Source: Ursus arctos
Taxonomy: Eukaryota > Chordata > Mammalia > Carnivora > Ursidae
Length of the DNA stretch: 64,000 nucleotides
NCBI RefSeq assembly: GCF_023065955.2
Contig: NW_026622874.1
Location: forward strand, 12,320,001 to 12,384,000
Direction of reading: 5' to 3'
The notes beneath the pieces are model-generated. The model did no database searches, was not told the origin of the DNA, and saw only the letters and a list, made by a program, of their open reading frames with translations. Shown one piece after another: positions 40,801 through 54,610 of this stretch. The position numbers and the translations under genes were made by a program. Every line of letters starts with the position of its first letter. Position 1 is the stretch's first letter.

Positions 40801-43800
40801 CCGATATAAGTAACAATAGAGTTTACATCTTTGTGCCTAAGTCTTCTTTCTTTTAGTATTTTAGATTACTTCCTTCTAGTAGATTCCAAGAATCTAAAGT
40901 AGGAGCTAAAGAGTATAAACATTCTGAGGGCTAAGGATTTTTATTGCCAGACTGATTTCCAGAAAGCAGAGTCAACCACTGCTCTCCGTGTGGTTTGTGG
41001 GTGTACTCACCCCACTGCCCTCTTGCCACTATTGAAGAGCTTTCCAATTGGAGAAGTAGATGCAATGTCTTGTGGGGGATTTGATTTGTCCTTAATTTTA
41101 AATTTTTAGAGAGGTTGAACATTTTAAAATTAAAATTTTTCATAAATTAAATTTCCACAATCTGAACAATCTGATCTCTTCTGCGCCCATTTGCTTATTA
41201 CGGTCTTAGTGTTTTTCTCAATGAATTCTATGATTCTCTCTCTCTCACCCACAGAAATTTGTGAAGGATATTAAGTGTGTTATACATTTGATTGTAATGC
41301 CTGTTGAGAATCAGTACCCAGTTTGTTGTTTGCCTTTTGTTTATGGAATGTGTCTTTTTTTTTTTTTCATAAAAATTAAGCATTAGGGATGCCTGAGTGG
41401 CTCAGATGGTTAAGCGTCTGCCTTCAGCTCAGGTCATGATCCCAGGGTCCTGATGGAGTCCTGCATTGGACTCCCTGCTCAGCGGGGGAACCCGCTTCTC
41501 CTTTTGCCCCTTCCCCCTGCTCGTGATTTCTCTCTCTCTCTCCCTCTCTCTCTCTCTCTCTCAGATAAATAAATAAAATATTTTAAAAAATTAAGCATTA
41601 AAAAACTACTGTGTCCAAAGAGTTGATAAATAGTCATGTATAGTTTATTCGTATTTATACATTTTATATAAATTTTTACATGTAATGTTGTTTCCCATGA
41701 AGTTACATGGCGTACCACAAGGTACACTATAGTTTTTCACTAAAACTAACTAAAACTAAAGTTTTCAGTAAATATTAACTTCCTATCCCAGCATTATGTA
41801 ATTAATAAGCCTTAAAGTCACTGATGACACTACCTTTATGACTTCTATTATTAATTTCATCTATATACACACAAACACACACCCACATTAGGGTCTGTCC
41901 TGGATGACACTGTTAAGCTCCATTCATTTTTTCATGGTTGTGGAAGTATCACAACGGAATTAGGGCAGTTTGCAAATAAATTTTAATGTCTTACAAAGCA
42001 ACTTTCCCTCAACTCTCTTCAAAATGTCTTTAGTCTTTCCTATGTATTCATCCTTCTAGTCACATTTTAAAATAATTTCGCCAGGTTTAAAAGAAAAAAA
42101 CAAACCTTTCACTGAAACTATGATTGCAGTTAAATTGAAACTATGAGCTTCTTAGGAATATTTGGTATTTTTATATTTTCACTTCTTTTTTTAATTCAAT
42201 ATTTTGTCATATTCATATAAATCTTACATGTTAATTTTGGCATTATGAAGTAGTTTCTATTATTTTAAATTGCTAGTGCAAATGTGGCTTTTTTTTGGTT
42301 CTCAAATTTATCTTTATCAAATATCATTTTAGGCATAAGTTTTTAGTGCTTGTTTTGTTTCTTTTTTTAAATTTTATTTTTTTAAATTTTTTTTATATTA
42401 TAATAATATTTTTTATTATGTTAGTCACCATACAGTACATCCCTGGTGGTTTTGTTTCTTGAGAGAGCTGCCACACAATGTGACAGAGCTTCGGGTGTAC
42501 AGCACTGTGATCTGACAACTCTATCCATGGTGCTGGGCTCGCAAGCGCAGCTGCCATCTGTCACCATGCAACGCTATTACGATATTCCCAGTGCTGTGTC
42601 TTTTATTCCCATGACTTATTCATTCCATAACTGGAAGCCTGTATCTCTCTCCTTTACCCATTTTCCCCATCCCTCTACCGCTCTTCCTTCTGGCAACCAA
42701 CCATTTATTTTCTGCATTTAAGCATCTGATTCTGCTTTTTGTTTGTTTATTTATTCTTTTGTTTTTTAGATTTCACATAGGAGTGAAAATATGGTATTTG
42801 TCTTTCTCTGACTTATTTTACTTGGCCTTATACCCTCTAGGTCCATGTTGTTGCAAATAGCAAGATGTCGTCTTTGTATTGCTGAGTAACAGTCCATTGT
42901 ATATACATACCACATTTGTTTACTTTTTCATCTATGGATGGATACTTGGGTTGCTTCCCTACCTTGGCTATTGTAAATAATGCTGCTATAAACAGGGGTG
43001 CAGTGTTGTTGGTGGGAATGCAAGCTGGTGCAGCCACTCTGGAAAATACTATGGAGGTACCTCAAAAAAGTTGAAAATAGAACTACCTTGTGACCCAGCA
43101 ATTGCACTACTAGGGATTTACCCCAAAGATACAAATGTAGTGATCTAAAGGGGCACCTGCACCCCAATGTTTATAGCAGCAGTGTCCACAATAGCCAAAC
43201 TATGGAAAGAGCCCAGATGTCCATCAACGGATGAGTGGTAAAGAAGGTGTGGTGTATATATATATACACAAGGGAATACTACTCAACCATCAGAAAAAAT
43301 GAAATCTTGCCACTTGCAATATCAGTGGAACTAGAGGGCATTACGCAAAGTGAAATAAGTCAATCTAATGCTAAAGCATTCAAATCGACCAGTTTTGCCC
43401 AATATAATAGAAAAAATAGACATAAAATGAGTAGTGAGAAAAAGGGTGTGAAATAGATTAAAAACATCACAAGAATATTGGATACTCTCTGTGTCAATGG
43501 TTCTTAACCAACGATGGGTACCAGGATCTTCTGGGGCAGCTTTTCTATACATGACATAGGCTGGGCTTTGTCCCAGTCAAGAGGCAAAGAAAATTAGATA
43601 ATTGAAATCAATTAGGAACAATGGAAGACTGATGGTTATTGATGTGTTATTTCCAAATATTATCAAGGTTAGTTCTTGTTGGGTGATCACCACACATCAA
43701 AACATAAAGGCATATTTTCCACTTAGAACGAGTAACTAATTTCCACTTACTAGCATAATGCCTGGCCCATAGTAGGCATGACCTCCTAGTACATATAAAT

Positions 43801-46800
43801 ATTCACTGTCAAGGAACTCACCCACCTAACTATAATCTGGGACAGGGAGGTAATTTAAATTGAGTCACTGAAATTCCAACAATGGAGAGGAAAAAAAATT
43901 TAATGCATATATTTAACTCCTAACAACATGGGAGTTGGGAAGCTCACCCCCATACCATCAAAAATCCACATATAACTTTTGACTCCCCAAAAACCTAACT
44001 ACTACTAACGTAAGGTCAATTAACATATATGCTATATGTTATATGCATTATAAACACAGGCTTGAACTGTGCGGGTCCACTTACACATGAATTTTTTACA
44101 GCACAATATTGTAAATGTATTCCTCTTCTTCATGATTTTTTAAAATAACATTTTCTTTTCTCTAGTTAACTTTATTGTAAGAATACAGTATATAATACAT
44201 CTAACATATAGAAAGGATCAGCTGTAGATATATACAGAAATATATATGCACGTGTTTCCTATTATGACCGCTACTCCTCCTTCCAGAGAACACAGAAACT
44301 ATGAACACAGGAATGTGTGTAGGAATGCATATAAGTATCTGGAGTTTTAGTGAGACTTGTGCTCCAGTTTTACTGAGAATGTCTCGATTTCTATGACTGA
44401 CGCAGAAATCGTGCATTAGCCTTTCTCTGCTTATGAACTTATTGACCGTTTTCTTTCAGCTTCTGAATAACTTCTTCAAGGACCCGTTCCCAGAAGAATT
44501 TTTGGTTCTCTTCAGAAACTGGGTCAACGACTCCAATCCTGCAGTTAGCAAGCTGAGCCTTCAGAAAATCGCCAGCATGGCTCCAGTTATCAATGAGGCA
44601 CGTGAGTGTGCGATCTGTGAATGCGATCGCCATCATGGTCGATCTAAGATTTGACATTGCTCAAGATCCTTACTGATAAAACTGCTATTTCTCAGTTTCT
44701 GTATAGCTAAAACAATTTCAAAGCCTGGGTGGAATGGAAGCAGTGTGGTAGGTAAACTCAGTAGCTTAATCACCCTGTTTAGATTTTTCCTAGAAATGAG
44801 TTCATTGCCCTTGGAATGGATCAGCATTGCCCCACACAAACTCTTAGTCTGAACCACACACACATAAGTTAATTTCCCCTCCAACATGCACACCTGCCGA
44901 CACATTAATTCCTATCCCAGAGCACTTGCTCAAGCTTTTTTTTCCACTCAGGTCATTTCTCCTTTACCCATACATATTCACATTTGTCTCCATTTTCAGC
45001 TCAAGTCAAAGTCTGCTGAATATTCTGACCTGGTAGACGCATCCTTCTCAGAGCCACACCCACTATGAGCACTTGCTTATACTTTATATCAATAGTTCTC
45101 TATATATGATGCTTGAACCAGTAGTATCAGCATCTCCCAGAAACCTGTTATAAATAGAAATTGTGGGGCCCTACCCCAGGTCTGTGGAATCAGAAATCAT
45201 GGGGTGGGGCCCATCAATCTGTGGTTTTAAAAATTCTCCGGGTGATTCTAATAGTTTAAACTTGAGAACCACTGTCTCACACTTTTTCCTACTGAGTCAC
45301 GTGAATACTTTTCGCCTTCCAGGAAGACCAAATTAAAGCATGTTTTGTAATTCTCTTATAAATTCTTTTTTATAAAGTTTTTATATAAATTCCAGTGTAA
45401 TTTAGCATACAGTGTAATTTTAGTTTCGGGCGTACAATTGAGTAATTCAACACTTACATACACCACCCAGTGCTCATCACAAGTACCCTCCTTAATCCCC
45501 ATCACCTATTTCACCCATCCCAAAGTACCTTGCATAATAGAATTATGATAATTCCATAAATCAGTGTTGATTTAATAAGTTTAATAATAAATCCTTGTTC
45601 ATCTATTAAACATTGTCTCTGAAAGCTCAGACTATCCGTGGGCACCCATTTTGCATTTAGAATGAAATGAGCCATGATCTCTTTGCTTTAAATAAATCAC
45701 AGAAGTCGGTGTACTTTGTTTTAGTAATCAGGGTTATTTATCGCGTTGTCTAATGCTCTTCTCAATGTTATTAACAATTGAAAGGAAGGTTCTGTGTCAA
45801 GGTTATCTAGGAGAGTAAGGGAGAAACGGTGGAGAGTGAGCTGGGTTGAGGTCACGTCCCATCTATCCGTAAGGACAACTTGTCCGCCAGACACAAGGCC
45901 TCTGGCTATTATTTTGGCAAATAGCATTTGTTTCTTTCTTTTACTTCTTCTCTTTCCAGCCTTTGTTTTTCTTCTTTGATGTCACCGTTTTGCCTTTTTC
46001 CTTGCCTTCTGTTCTGTTGTCTCTGATCTGCAGTTGACTCTCATGACCTGGCTCAGCAGGTCAGAGGCTCTCATGTCCACACGAGTCACCAGCACCTGGT
46101 TTAGAGGTCATCCTGCTCACGGTGTGCTGGTGAATGCTTAACCACCAGCTCTCTGGAAATAATGCCAGTCGCTCTGGTGTACTCGCATCGTGGCTGATTT
46201 CAAGCTATCGAAGGGACATCATTAAACATAGAATTGGAGAGAGATGCTGGTAGCGCATCATTATTTAATATTCCCACCATACAGCTATAATACGTGTAAA
46301 TTACCTCAAGGGCCTGTAAGAGTAAAATAGAGCAAAAGAAATAGGAGATGAGAAGTTTTGAGTATTTATTACCTTTGTTTTATTTCTTCCTAGTTTTCCA
46401 AAACTTGCTTTTTAATAGTGATTTTTTAATTTTAACTCCAGTGTAGTTAACATGCAGTGTTATATTAGTTTCAGGTAATGATGCAACAATTCTATACATT
46501 ACTCACTCTTCATTGTGATAACTGGACTCTTAATCTCCTTCACCTGTTTCACCCATCCCCTAGCTCCCTCCCTTCTGGCAACCATCGGTTTGTTCTCTAT
46601 AGTTAAGAGTCTGTTTTAACAATCAGCTTACAAAGTTTTTGGCAATTTGACAATTGAATCTTGTGAGGCAAGCCCAGCACACGGCTGCACGCTGCCCAAA
46701 CTAGACGTGTATGTGCCAAATCTACCTCGTCTCCTTCTAGTTCCAAAATCCAACCATTTTCCTCTTTTATATATAGATAGAAAATGTCTGCAGCTTATTA

Positions 46801-49800
46801 ATATCCATCTTGGATGCCTTCCTTTCAAAAGACAAAACTGTCATAATTCGGGCCTTAATCACCCTTCGAAGACTTTTAGTCAAACTGGACAAGGTGACCT
46901 ACTCCTCTTTGTGTATTAGAATTGCATCCAGCTACTGTCCTCTGATGGATCATGTGAGTTACACAGTTAGATATGTGAAATCATTAAGTTTTATAGTTAA
47001 GCTGAAGCCCCAGCTGAGGCAACGATATTACATTTCAGAATAAATCAACAGGAGATAGTCATTGTGTGCAGAGCTACCATTTCTTCTCTAGAGATAACAA
47101 TATTAGTCAAATAAGTACTGTCTATAGATACAATTATATACATATATAACTACATTTTATATATATGTATGTGGGATATATATATATATATATATATATA
47201 ACTACACTATGAGAACCTGGAAAAGTTTGTTCAGGTTCTCCTAAGAAAGAAGAATCAAAGAACAGCCTCTGTCTTTGGAGGAAAGAGGAATTGTATGTAG
47301 CTTAGGGGCCGTATCTTGGCTTACCCTAGATCTGGACTGCCTGGGTTCACATCCTCCTAGCTGTAAAATCTTAAGCAAGTGATTCAGTTTCTTACTGCTT
47401 CAGTCTCCCCACCTATATTTTTAGACAGTAGCAGGTGTATTATGGGCATTAGAGATGACATGTTAATGCCCCCAATGTGTTTGCTATTATCATATAAAAC
47501 TCTAATTAAAAGGTATTTCATCAGGATGCCTGGGTGGCTCAGTTGGTAAAGCATCTGCCTTCAGCTCAGGGTTTTGTTATCAAGTCCCACATCAGGCTCC
47601 TTGCTCAAAGGGGAGCCTGCTTCTCACTCTGCCTGCCACTCCTCCTGCTCGTGCTATCTCATTCTCTCTGATAAATAAATAAGATCTTTAAAAAAAAAAA
47701 GGTTTTTAATCAGAAAGTTATGCATTTTGAAAATTCTTGTTTTTTATGGTAAATGTATTCCAGAAAAGCTGGGTGACAGTAACATATTTAAATAAGCAAA
47801 GACACTTTGGTATGCCATAGGGGAATATTTATTTTTAAAGACATCTATAATGAGTTGCTTGTGAAACAGAGAATTACTTCATAGAAAATTATTTTCCAAA
47901 AGTTTGGGAGTTCTTAGGTATTCATATTTCATTGAAGAAGGCATAATATTATTAAATTATAGAAAGAAGTAATTGAATGGCAAGAATTATTTTCAAAAGG
48001 ACATAATGATAACAATAGTAATAATAATGGTGGCTGGATTTATTGAGCATTTACTAAGTACCAGTCACTATTCTAAGGGTTCTACATGTCTATCTCATAT
48101 AATTCTCTAAATAACTATTACTGTTATCCAGTTTACATACAAGGAAAATGAAGCAAAGAGAAGTGAATATTTGGCCAAGTTCACACAGCTAAATAAGTAG
48201 TTGGAATGTCCATGTAAAAAAAAAATTTTCAAAATGAAATCACTTGGAAAAAAAAAAAACTTAACTAAATAAATAATCAAACCACACCAAAAGAAAAGAA
48301 GCAAAATCAGAGAGAAGGGGAAATTACCAAATATCAATTTACCCTAATCATTCCTTGGAGATAGAGTATTTGAAAAATATTAGGATATCAATGAACAATG
48401 ATACTGCGTTTCTCCACATTTAAAGAAAAACAGTGACAGGCATGCAGCCCCCAGTCCCCATGGCCGCCTCCCCCAGACATGACACAAGGCCTCGCCTCCC
48501 TAGGGCAACAGCACTGAACAGCACCTGGACTCCAAGCTCTGAGCCAAAGTTGATGGTGAGAACATTCTACAGTCCATGTTCTAGGAGGAAGGGATGATGG
48601 AGTCCGTGCACACCTGGCAAGACCACATTTACTTAGTGACCTACATAAAGAAAAATGGCAGCTTTGCTAATTTGAGAATTTGCCCGCATGGACTGGTGTT
48701 GTCGGACCTTCAGAGTTCTCACAAGTCTTTTGAACAAAATAGGAGAAAGAATGAAAGAATTGAATCAGGGCAGTACAGTACTGGGTGGGTGAAGCGATGA
48801 CCACCCATTGTTCGAGGAGGGGCCATCCACAGATACTGGCCCACCGCTGATGGTCACCTGGTTGAGTAAGACATTGATGTAGTGGTGTATGATGGAGATT
48901 CACTTTATCAGAACATCACAATTCTACAGTTGAAGCAGTTTAGAAATATTCTCATCCTTAGAGGGGCTGTTCCTCTGGTGGAGAGTGATTTGGGTGTCCC
49001 CAGGCCATCATGCACAGTGGGAAAGAATAAAGTGGCAAAGACGCACTGATTCTGGGGGGCGGAGATGGGGCATATTATGTGAAATAATCAAACGGAAACC
49101 AAAGATGATCACTATGGTAAGAGACTGGCCAAACAGATGGATGTAAGAACTACATGCAAAAAACATGTGGCCACACCTTACACAGTCTTAAAGGAGACTG
49201 CTCTCAGATTCTAATAGAAGACTATTCCTATACTGAAGAGGAGCCAAAGAAGGGAGAGTTTGACTATATGAGTAATGATGTGACAGCTGTTCCAATCGCC
49301 ACACCTCCAGAAGATTCCAGGTGGGAGTTTCTCAGACTGATTCTTGACCTCTCAGTGAAAGTACTGCAAAGGAATGGGAAATAGTTTACACAGGTGTATA
49401 GTAACTGTGTCGATTTGAGGAAAGCCCTGTCACTCTATGAAGAACAGCACTGGGAGCTGTGCTGTCCTGTGGAATTCTTTTTTTTTTTTTTTTTAAGATT
49501 TTGTTTATTTATATGACAGAGAGACAGCCAGCGAGAGAGGGAACACAAGCAGGGGGAGTGGGAGAGGAAGAAGCAGGCTCATAGCGGAGGAGCCCGATGT
49601 GGGGCTCGATCCCATAACGCCAGGATCACGCCCTGAGCCGAAGGCAGACGCTTAACGACTGCGCCACCCAGGCGCCCCTGTCCTGTGGAATTCTTGAAGA
49701 GAATTTTGGAAGGAAGCTAAACCTCGAAGACCAGTACCCCCTAACGGTGCGTGCTGCAAATAGCCTTCCTGACCTTCCTGTACGCAAGATTGGAATAAGT

Positions 49801-52800
49801 CAGTTAATTGATTGTGAATTCCTTCAGGTTTTCTTTTAATTATTATTTTTAATTTTTAAAAAAGCAAATGGAAAATGTATATGTTGATGAGCTAGGGTGG
49901 GTTGTTTTTGGTTTTGTTTTTTTTTGAAAGTCAGCTGAAGAATAATTAGACAGCACAAGGGAGGCTGCTAAATGCTCTGAAACCCTAGAATGTGACTTTT
50001 GTTACTTTTGCGGGGGGGGGGGGAGTGCTTTTCGTTTTTGCTTTGGTGACTTCAAATTTGGTTGTTTGGAGGAATGAACATCACTATTTTGTTCTTGATG
50101 CTGTTTCCCCCCAAAATTGACTTAGATATTAATATTTGGTGCTTATAAGAAAGAGTTAAAAAAAATGGATAGCAATATTTTGATTAAAAATACAAATGAG
50201 GAAAAAAAGAAAAGAAAAAAAATAACTTGCTCAAGCTTACCCAATCTTTGGGGGACAAAGCTGGGATTTCAGCAGGTGTGAGGCACTTCAATCTCTTTCC
50301 GTTAGTCCAGATAGGCTTTCAGTTGTGAGTGTATGTCTTCCTGTCGACCAAGGATACAAAGAAGTAACCCACAGATAAATGCAACTTGCAGGTGTGTTAA
50401 GTTTGACTCTCAAACAGTTTAAGTCCAATATTTTTAAACTGGGAGGTTTCTCACAGTTTAAAACTACTTGGCAACAGTCTGCAGGAGCTGGCTGGCCTCT
50501 CTGAGAGAGGCCCAGAACTTTCCTTTGTCTCAGCCTCCCTGTCTCCCTGCTTTTCTTAAATGCCACCTGCTTTGCTCATTCACATCCGCTTTCTAGCCCC
50601 TAGGACGTGATTTGATGACCATCGCTTCAGGTTTTCACTTGGACCCACATTTATTACCTCTGGAAAGGAACATAAGAACATATAGTAGCCATTTGTATTT
50701 TGTTGGCAATATATCTGATATGTTCCTGAGAACAGAAAGTAAAAAACCAAAAGAAAAATTAAGGAAATCATGAACATTTCTTAAAAACTAGGAAGTGATA
50801 TTATATTTCTAAAAATTAACCTTTTCTCTAACTTGCAATTCTTCTCTTCTAGCTCCTTATAATCCCATAACCTTCCTATCTGACATAAGCAAGCCCTTAG
50901 AAATCTGGTTCTATGCCAGTATGCGGAGAGCTCCCATTGGTATTCGCTAGCAATCTCCAAAGGTTTACAGCATTTGAATATACCATGTTACTTTACTTTA
51001 AGTACCTTTATAGAAATTACTTCCACTTTATACAGATCATTCCAGTTTATCTTTTTAGGACATTACTAAATGTCTTAAAAGAAACACTTCACAGGGAATT
51101 TTTCTGATGCATTTTAAGTTTTGGTAAGCAAATCTTTATTTTACAATCAAAAAAAGAACTGACTGCTTAGACCCAGTTGAACCTTTTCCAAAAATAAACG
51201 ACAGAGATGCCTGGGTGACTCAGTCAGTTAAGTGTCTGCCTTCGGCTCAGGTCATGATCCCGGGGTCCTGGGATCGAGTCCTGTGTCGAGCTCCTTGCTT
51301 AGCAGGGAGCCTGCTTCTCCCTTTACCCCTCCTCCACTTGTGCTCTCTCTGTGACAAATAAATAAATAAATAACCTTTAAAAAATAAAAAGTAAAATTAA
51401 AATAAATAATAATTATTATGTATGTATGTATGAACACATATCTACATGGTCTATATACACATATAGTATGTATACATGTAAATATATTTTAACATATATA
51501 TATATATATATGAGATATATATCTCCCACGGCTTAAAGGAAAGAACCCTAGTGATATCCTCAAATAGGGCTTTTCTCTGTGTTCATATTCTAGAGTAATG
51601 GAGGCATTCGGAGTATGGCCATTCAACACTTTGGTGAATTACTCAGGGACATGAGTCAGTACACATGGATGCTGAATGATGTGGTTCTGGGAGGCTTGGT
51701 GCCTCTGATCCTGTTTTTGGAGGACACAGAAATAAGAGTAGTCCAAGTAAGTCCTGCGATCTTGTTTTTCTTCGTTTTGCAGAGAATCGCGGTGTTTTCT
51801 GTAACATCAGACGAATAGAGTCTCAGTGACCTTTCTCTACTTCACAGGCATGTAAGTATACATTAGCAATCTGTGTCTCAGAGTTAAATTGGCCGACATC
51901 GTATTTGCTCAAAGACGAATTTTACAATTTCGAGGTGGTGGTGCTCAACATTTGTAACAATCTCGTAAGTAGCCCCTCAGTGTTTACTACCATCAGAATT
52001 ATAGAAATCGCTTTGAAGGAGATCCCAGGTGATCAAAGCTGTGGCAGGGACGAGAGTGGATCCTAGAGAAGGAATGTGAAGAAAAGATAACACATGAGTA
52101 GTTACAGCTAGGGCTTAAGACCAGAAAAAAATTCAGTTTTCCACTACCTCTTCCCTGACGTTGACTATCTCTGATTTTCTTTCTCCAATTCACCCACTTT
52201 GAACTATGGATGGTTATAAAGGTAGGAACAGCATTGCCGACCACCAAAAGCAAAACTGGAATTACTTTGCCACCATCTAATGAGCTGGTGCTCTGGAAAC
52301 CAGTATGCACTGCAGCGATAGGCAAGTGGGGATGGAAGAATGCTTTCCAAAGGTTGGAAACACAAAGTTGGGCTCGGGAATCATATAATACACTGAATAA
52401 CATCGACAAACAAAAACGTAAAGAGATTTCTATCCCCTAGTTTTAAATTGGCCCTGATTTGGATAAGCAACCAAGCTCTTTTTTTTTTCTGGAAGCCTCT
52501 CCGGAGGGAGCAAATGTGCTTTTTCCAATGATTGAGGATTTTTTCTTCATTTTATTCTCAGCTTACTTCTCATGAGAGCTACATTACAGATTTGATATCT
52601 CATACCTTAGGATTCCTGAGAAGCTCCCGAGTATATCTGAGGAGAGCATCAGTTATTTTAATAGGTAAAGAAAATTCAATTCTCATTATCGTATTTTCCT
52701 TAAAAGGTATGGAATGGGGTAGCAGCTAGAAGTGTTTCTTAAAAAATATAAATTTTCTTTATCACCTGCCATGGTGATATCTATGAATAGAAGTTAATGT

Positions 52801-52977
52801 ATGTGGGAGCCGCCTGGGTGGCGCAGTCGTTAAGCATCTGCCTTCGGCTCAGGGCGTGATCCCGGCATTCTGGGATCGAGCCCCACATCAGGCTTCTCCG
52901 CTATGAGCCTGCTTCTTCCTCTCCCACTCCCCCTGCTTGTGCTCCCTCTCTCGCTGGCTGTCTCTTATCTCTTCAAA

Positions 52978-53016
<39 letters not shown>

Positions 53017-54571
53017 AAATAAAAGAAGTTAATGTATGTGATGAGAATAGAGCTCTATTTTATAATGCAGGGAGTATTGCTCTGTGATTCAATTATTATA
53101 CAAAGTGTATCCAACAGGATGAATTTCAGATTTAGGATGGTGGCAAACCATTACTAATTATTCCCCTTTGCTGCTTAAAAATCCTTACCCAAAGAATAAG
53201 AATAATATAAAAAATACAAATACCATCTTTAATAAAACATGGGCATCTCTAACCACAAACTACAACAAAGATTTTTTTAAAATGTTGTGAGGGGAGAGGA
53301 GATGCAGGAAGATTCCAACAGAAGACACCTGAGGTTTTTGATCTTGGACAAACCTGACCAAAAAGGTTTTTTTCCCCATTAAATTCTCACCATAAAGATA
53401 AAAATTAATAAACTTTTACTTGGAGTGACAGGACGTGAGCTCTCAATTTGACAGTGGGATCTTCCTTCAACCCTATTTGGCATCATGGAGTAGCAGGGCC
53501 ACCTGCTTAGCAAGGACTAAGGAAATACAGTCCTGTTTTACTTGAAGGGAGGAGTCTGTCAGTCAGGGTAGAAGACAAACTGAACTGTGATCATCACTAG
53601 AGCTCCTGATCTGTGCTGATCTTAGAGAAGTAAGGGAACACAAACATACGGGAAACCTTGTGTCATAAGAGCTTTATTTCAAACCAGAAAGAATTCCTGC
53701 TATCCTGAACTCGGCCCTGGAACTTTCCACAAACATTCCTCTGTATATCATATTGCATGACCCAAAAATAAGTAATTTAAAAAAGCATTATTTTTCTACA
53801 GAGTTATTTCCAGGGGGAGGAATAGAGGGAAAAAGCAAAACAAAGTTTAGAAAATGTTTCTGCAGACCAGATAAAAATCAGGATATATATTTCTGTGAAC
53901 CCAAAACTTTTTTATATAAAGATCTAAGCTATAGATACAAACACACAGGAAATGTAAGATGGGATAATGGGAGCTCAGGAAAAATAAGCTTTCAAAGTAT
54001 GGGGGGAAGCGTAAGAAAAAATGTATAACCGTTATTAAAAAGTACCCTACAACCTGCAGACGAGAAAATACATATTGTTGATAACCCAGGAAAAGACAAG
54101 GGGTACAGGGCCAAGAAATGCTAGCAAAAGGAGTGAAAACCAGCAAGAAACAGTTTGAGAAACTAAAGGACAGCGAGAGATATGGAAGATAAATAAAAGA
54201 CATCACTTATCCTGAGGGAACTACAAAGCAAAACCACAATGAGATACCACCTCGCACCTGTCAGAACGGCTATAATTAACAACTCAAGGAGACAATGGGA
54301 TGTGGAGAAAGGGGAACCCTTTTGCGCAGTTGGTGGGAACGCAAACTGGTGCAGCTACTCTGAAAAACAATATGGAGGTTCCTCAAAAAGTTAAAAACAG
54401 AACTACCCTACGCCCAGCAATTGCACTACTAGGTATTTATCCAAAGGATACAAAAACGCTGATTCAAAGGGGCTCATGCACCCCAATGTTTATAGCAGCA
54501 CTATCAACAACAACCAAATTATGGAAAGACCCCAAATGTCTGCCGATTGATGAATGGATGAAGAAGATGTG

Positions 54572-54610
<39 letters not shown>

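Noticed and set aside
45721..45979. Overlapping open frames on both strands, considered as a retrogene
   Set aside because: No family recognised on either strand and no poly-A tail or duplication found.
51999..52409. A 136-codon minus-strand frame next to exon 16
   Set aside because: No homology recognised, opposite strand to the gene, low-complexity Ser/Phe content. Probably chance.
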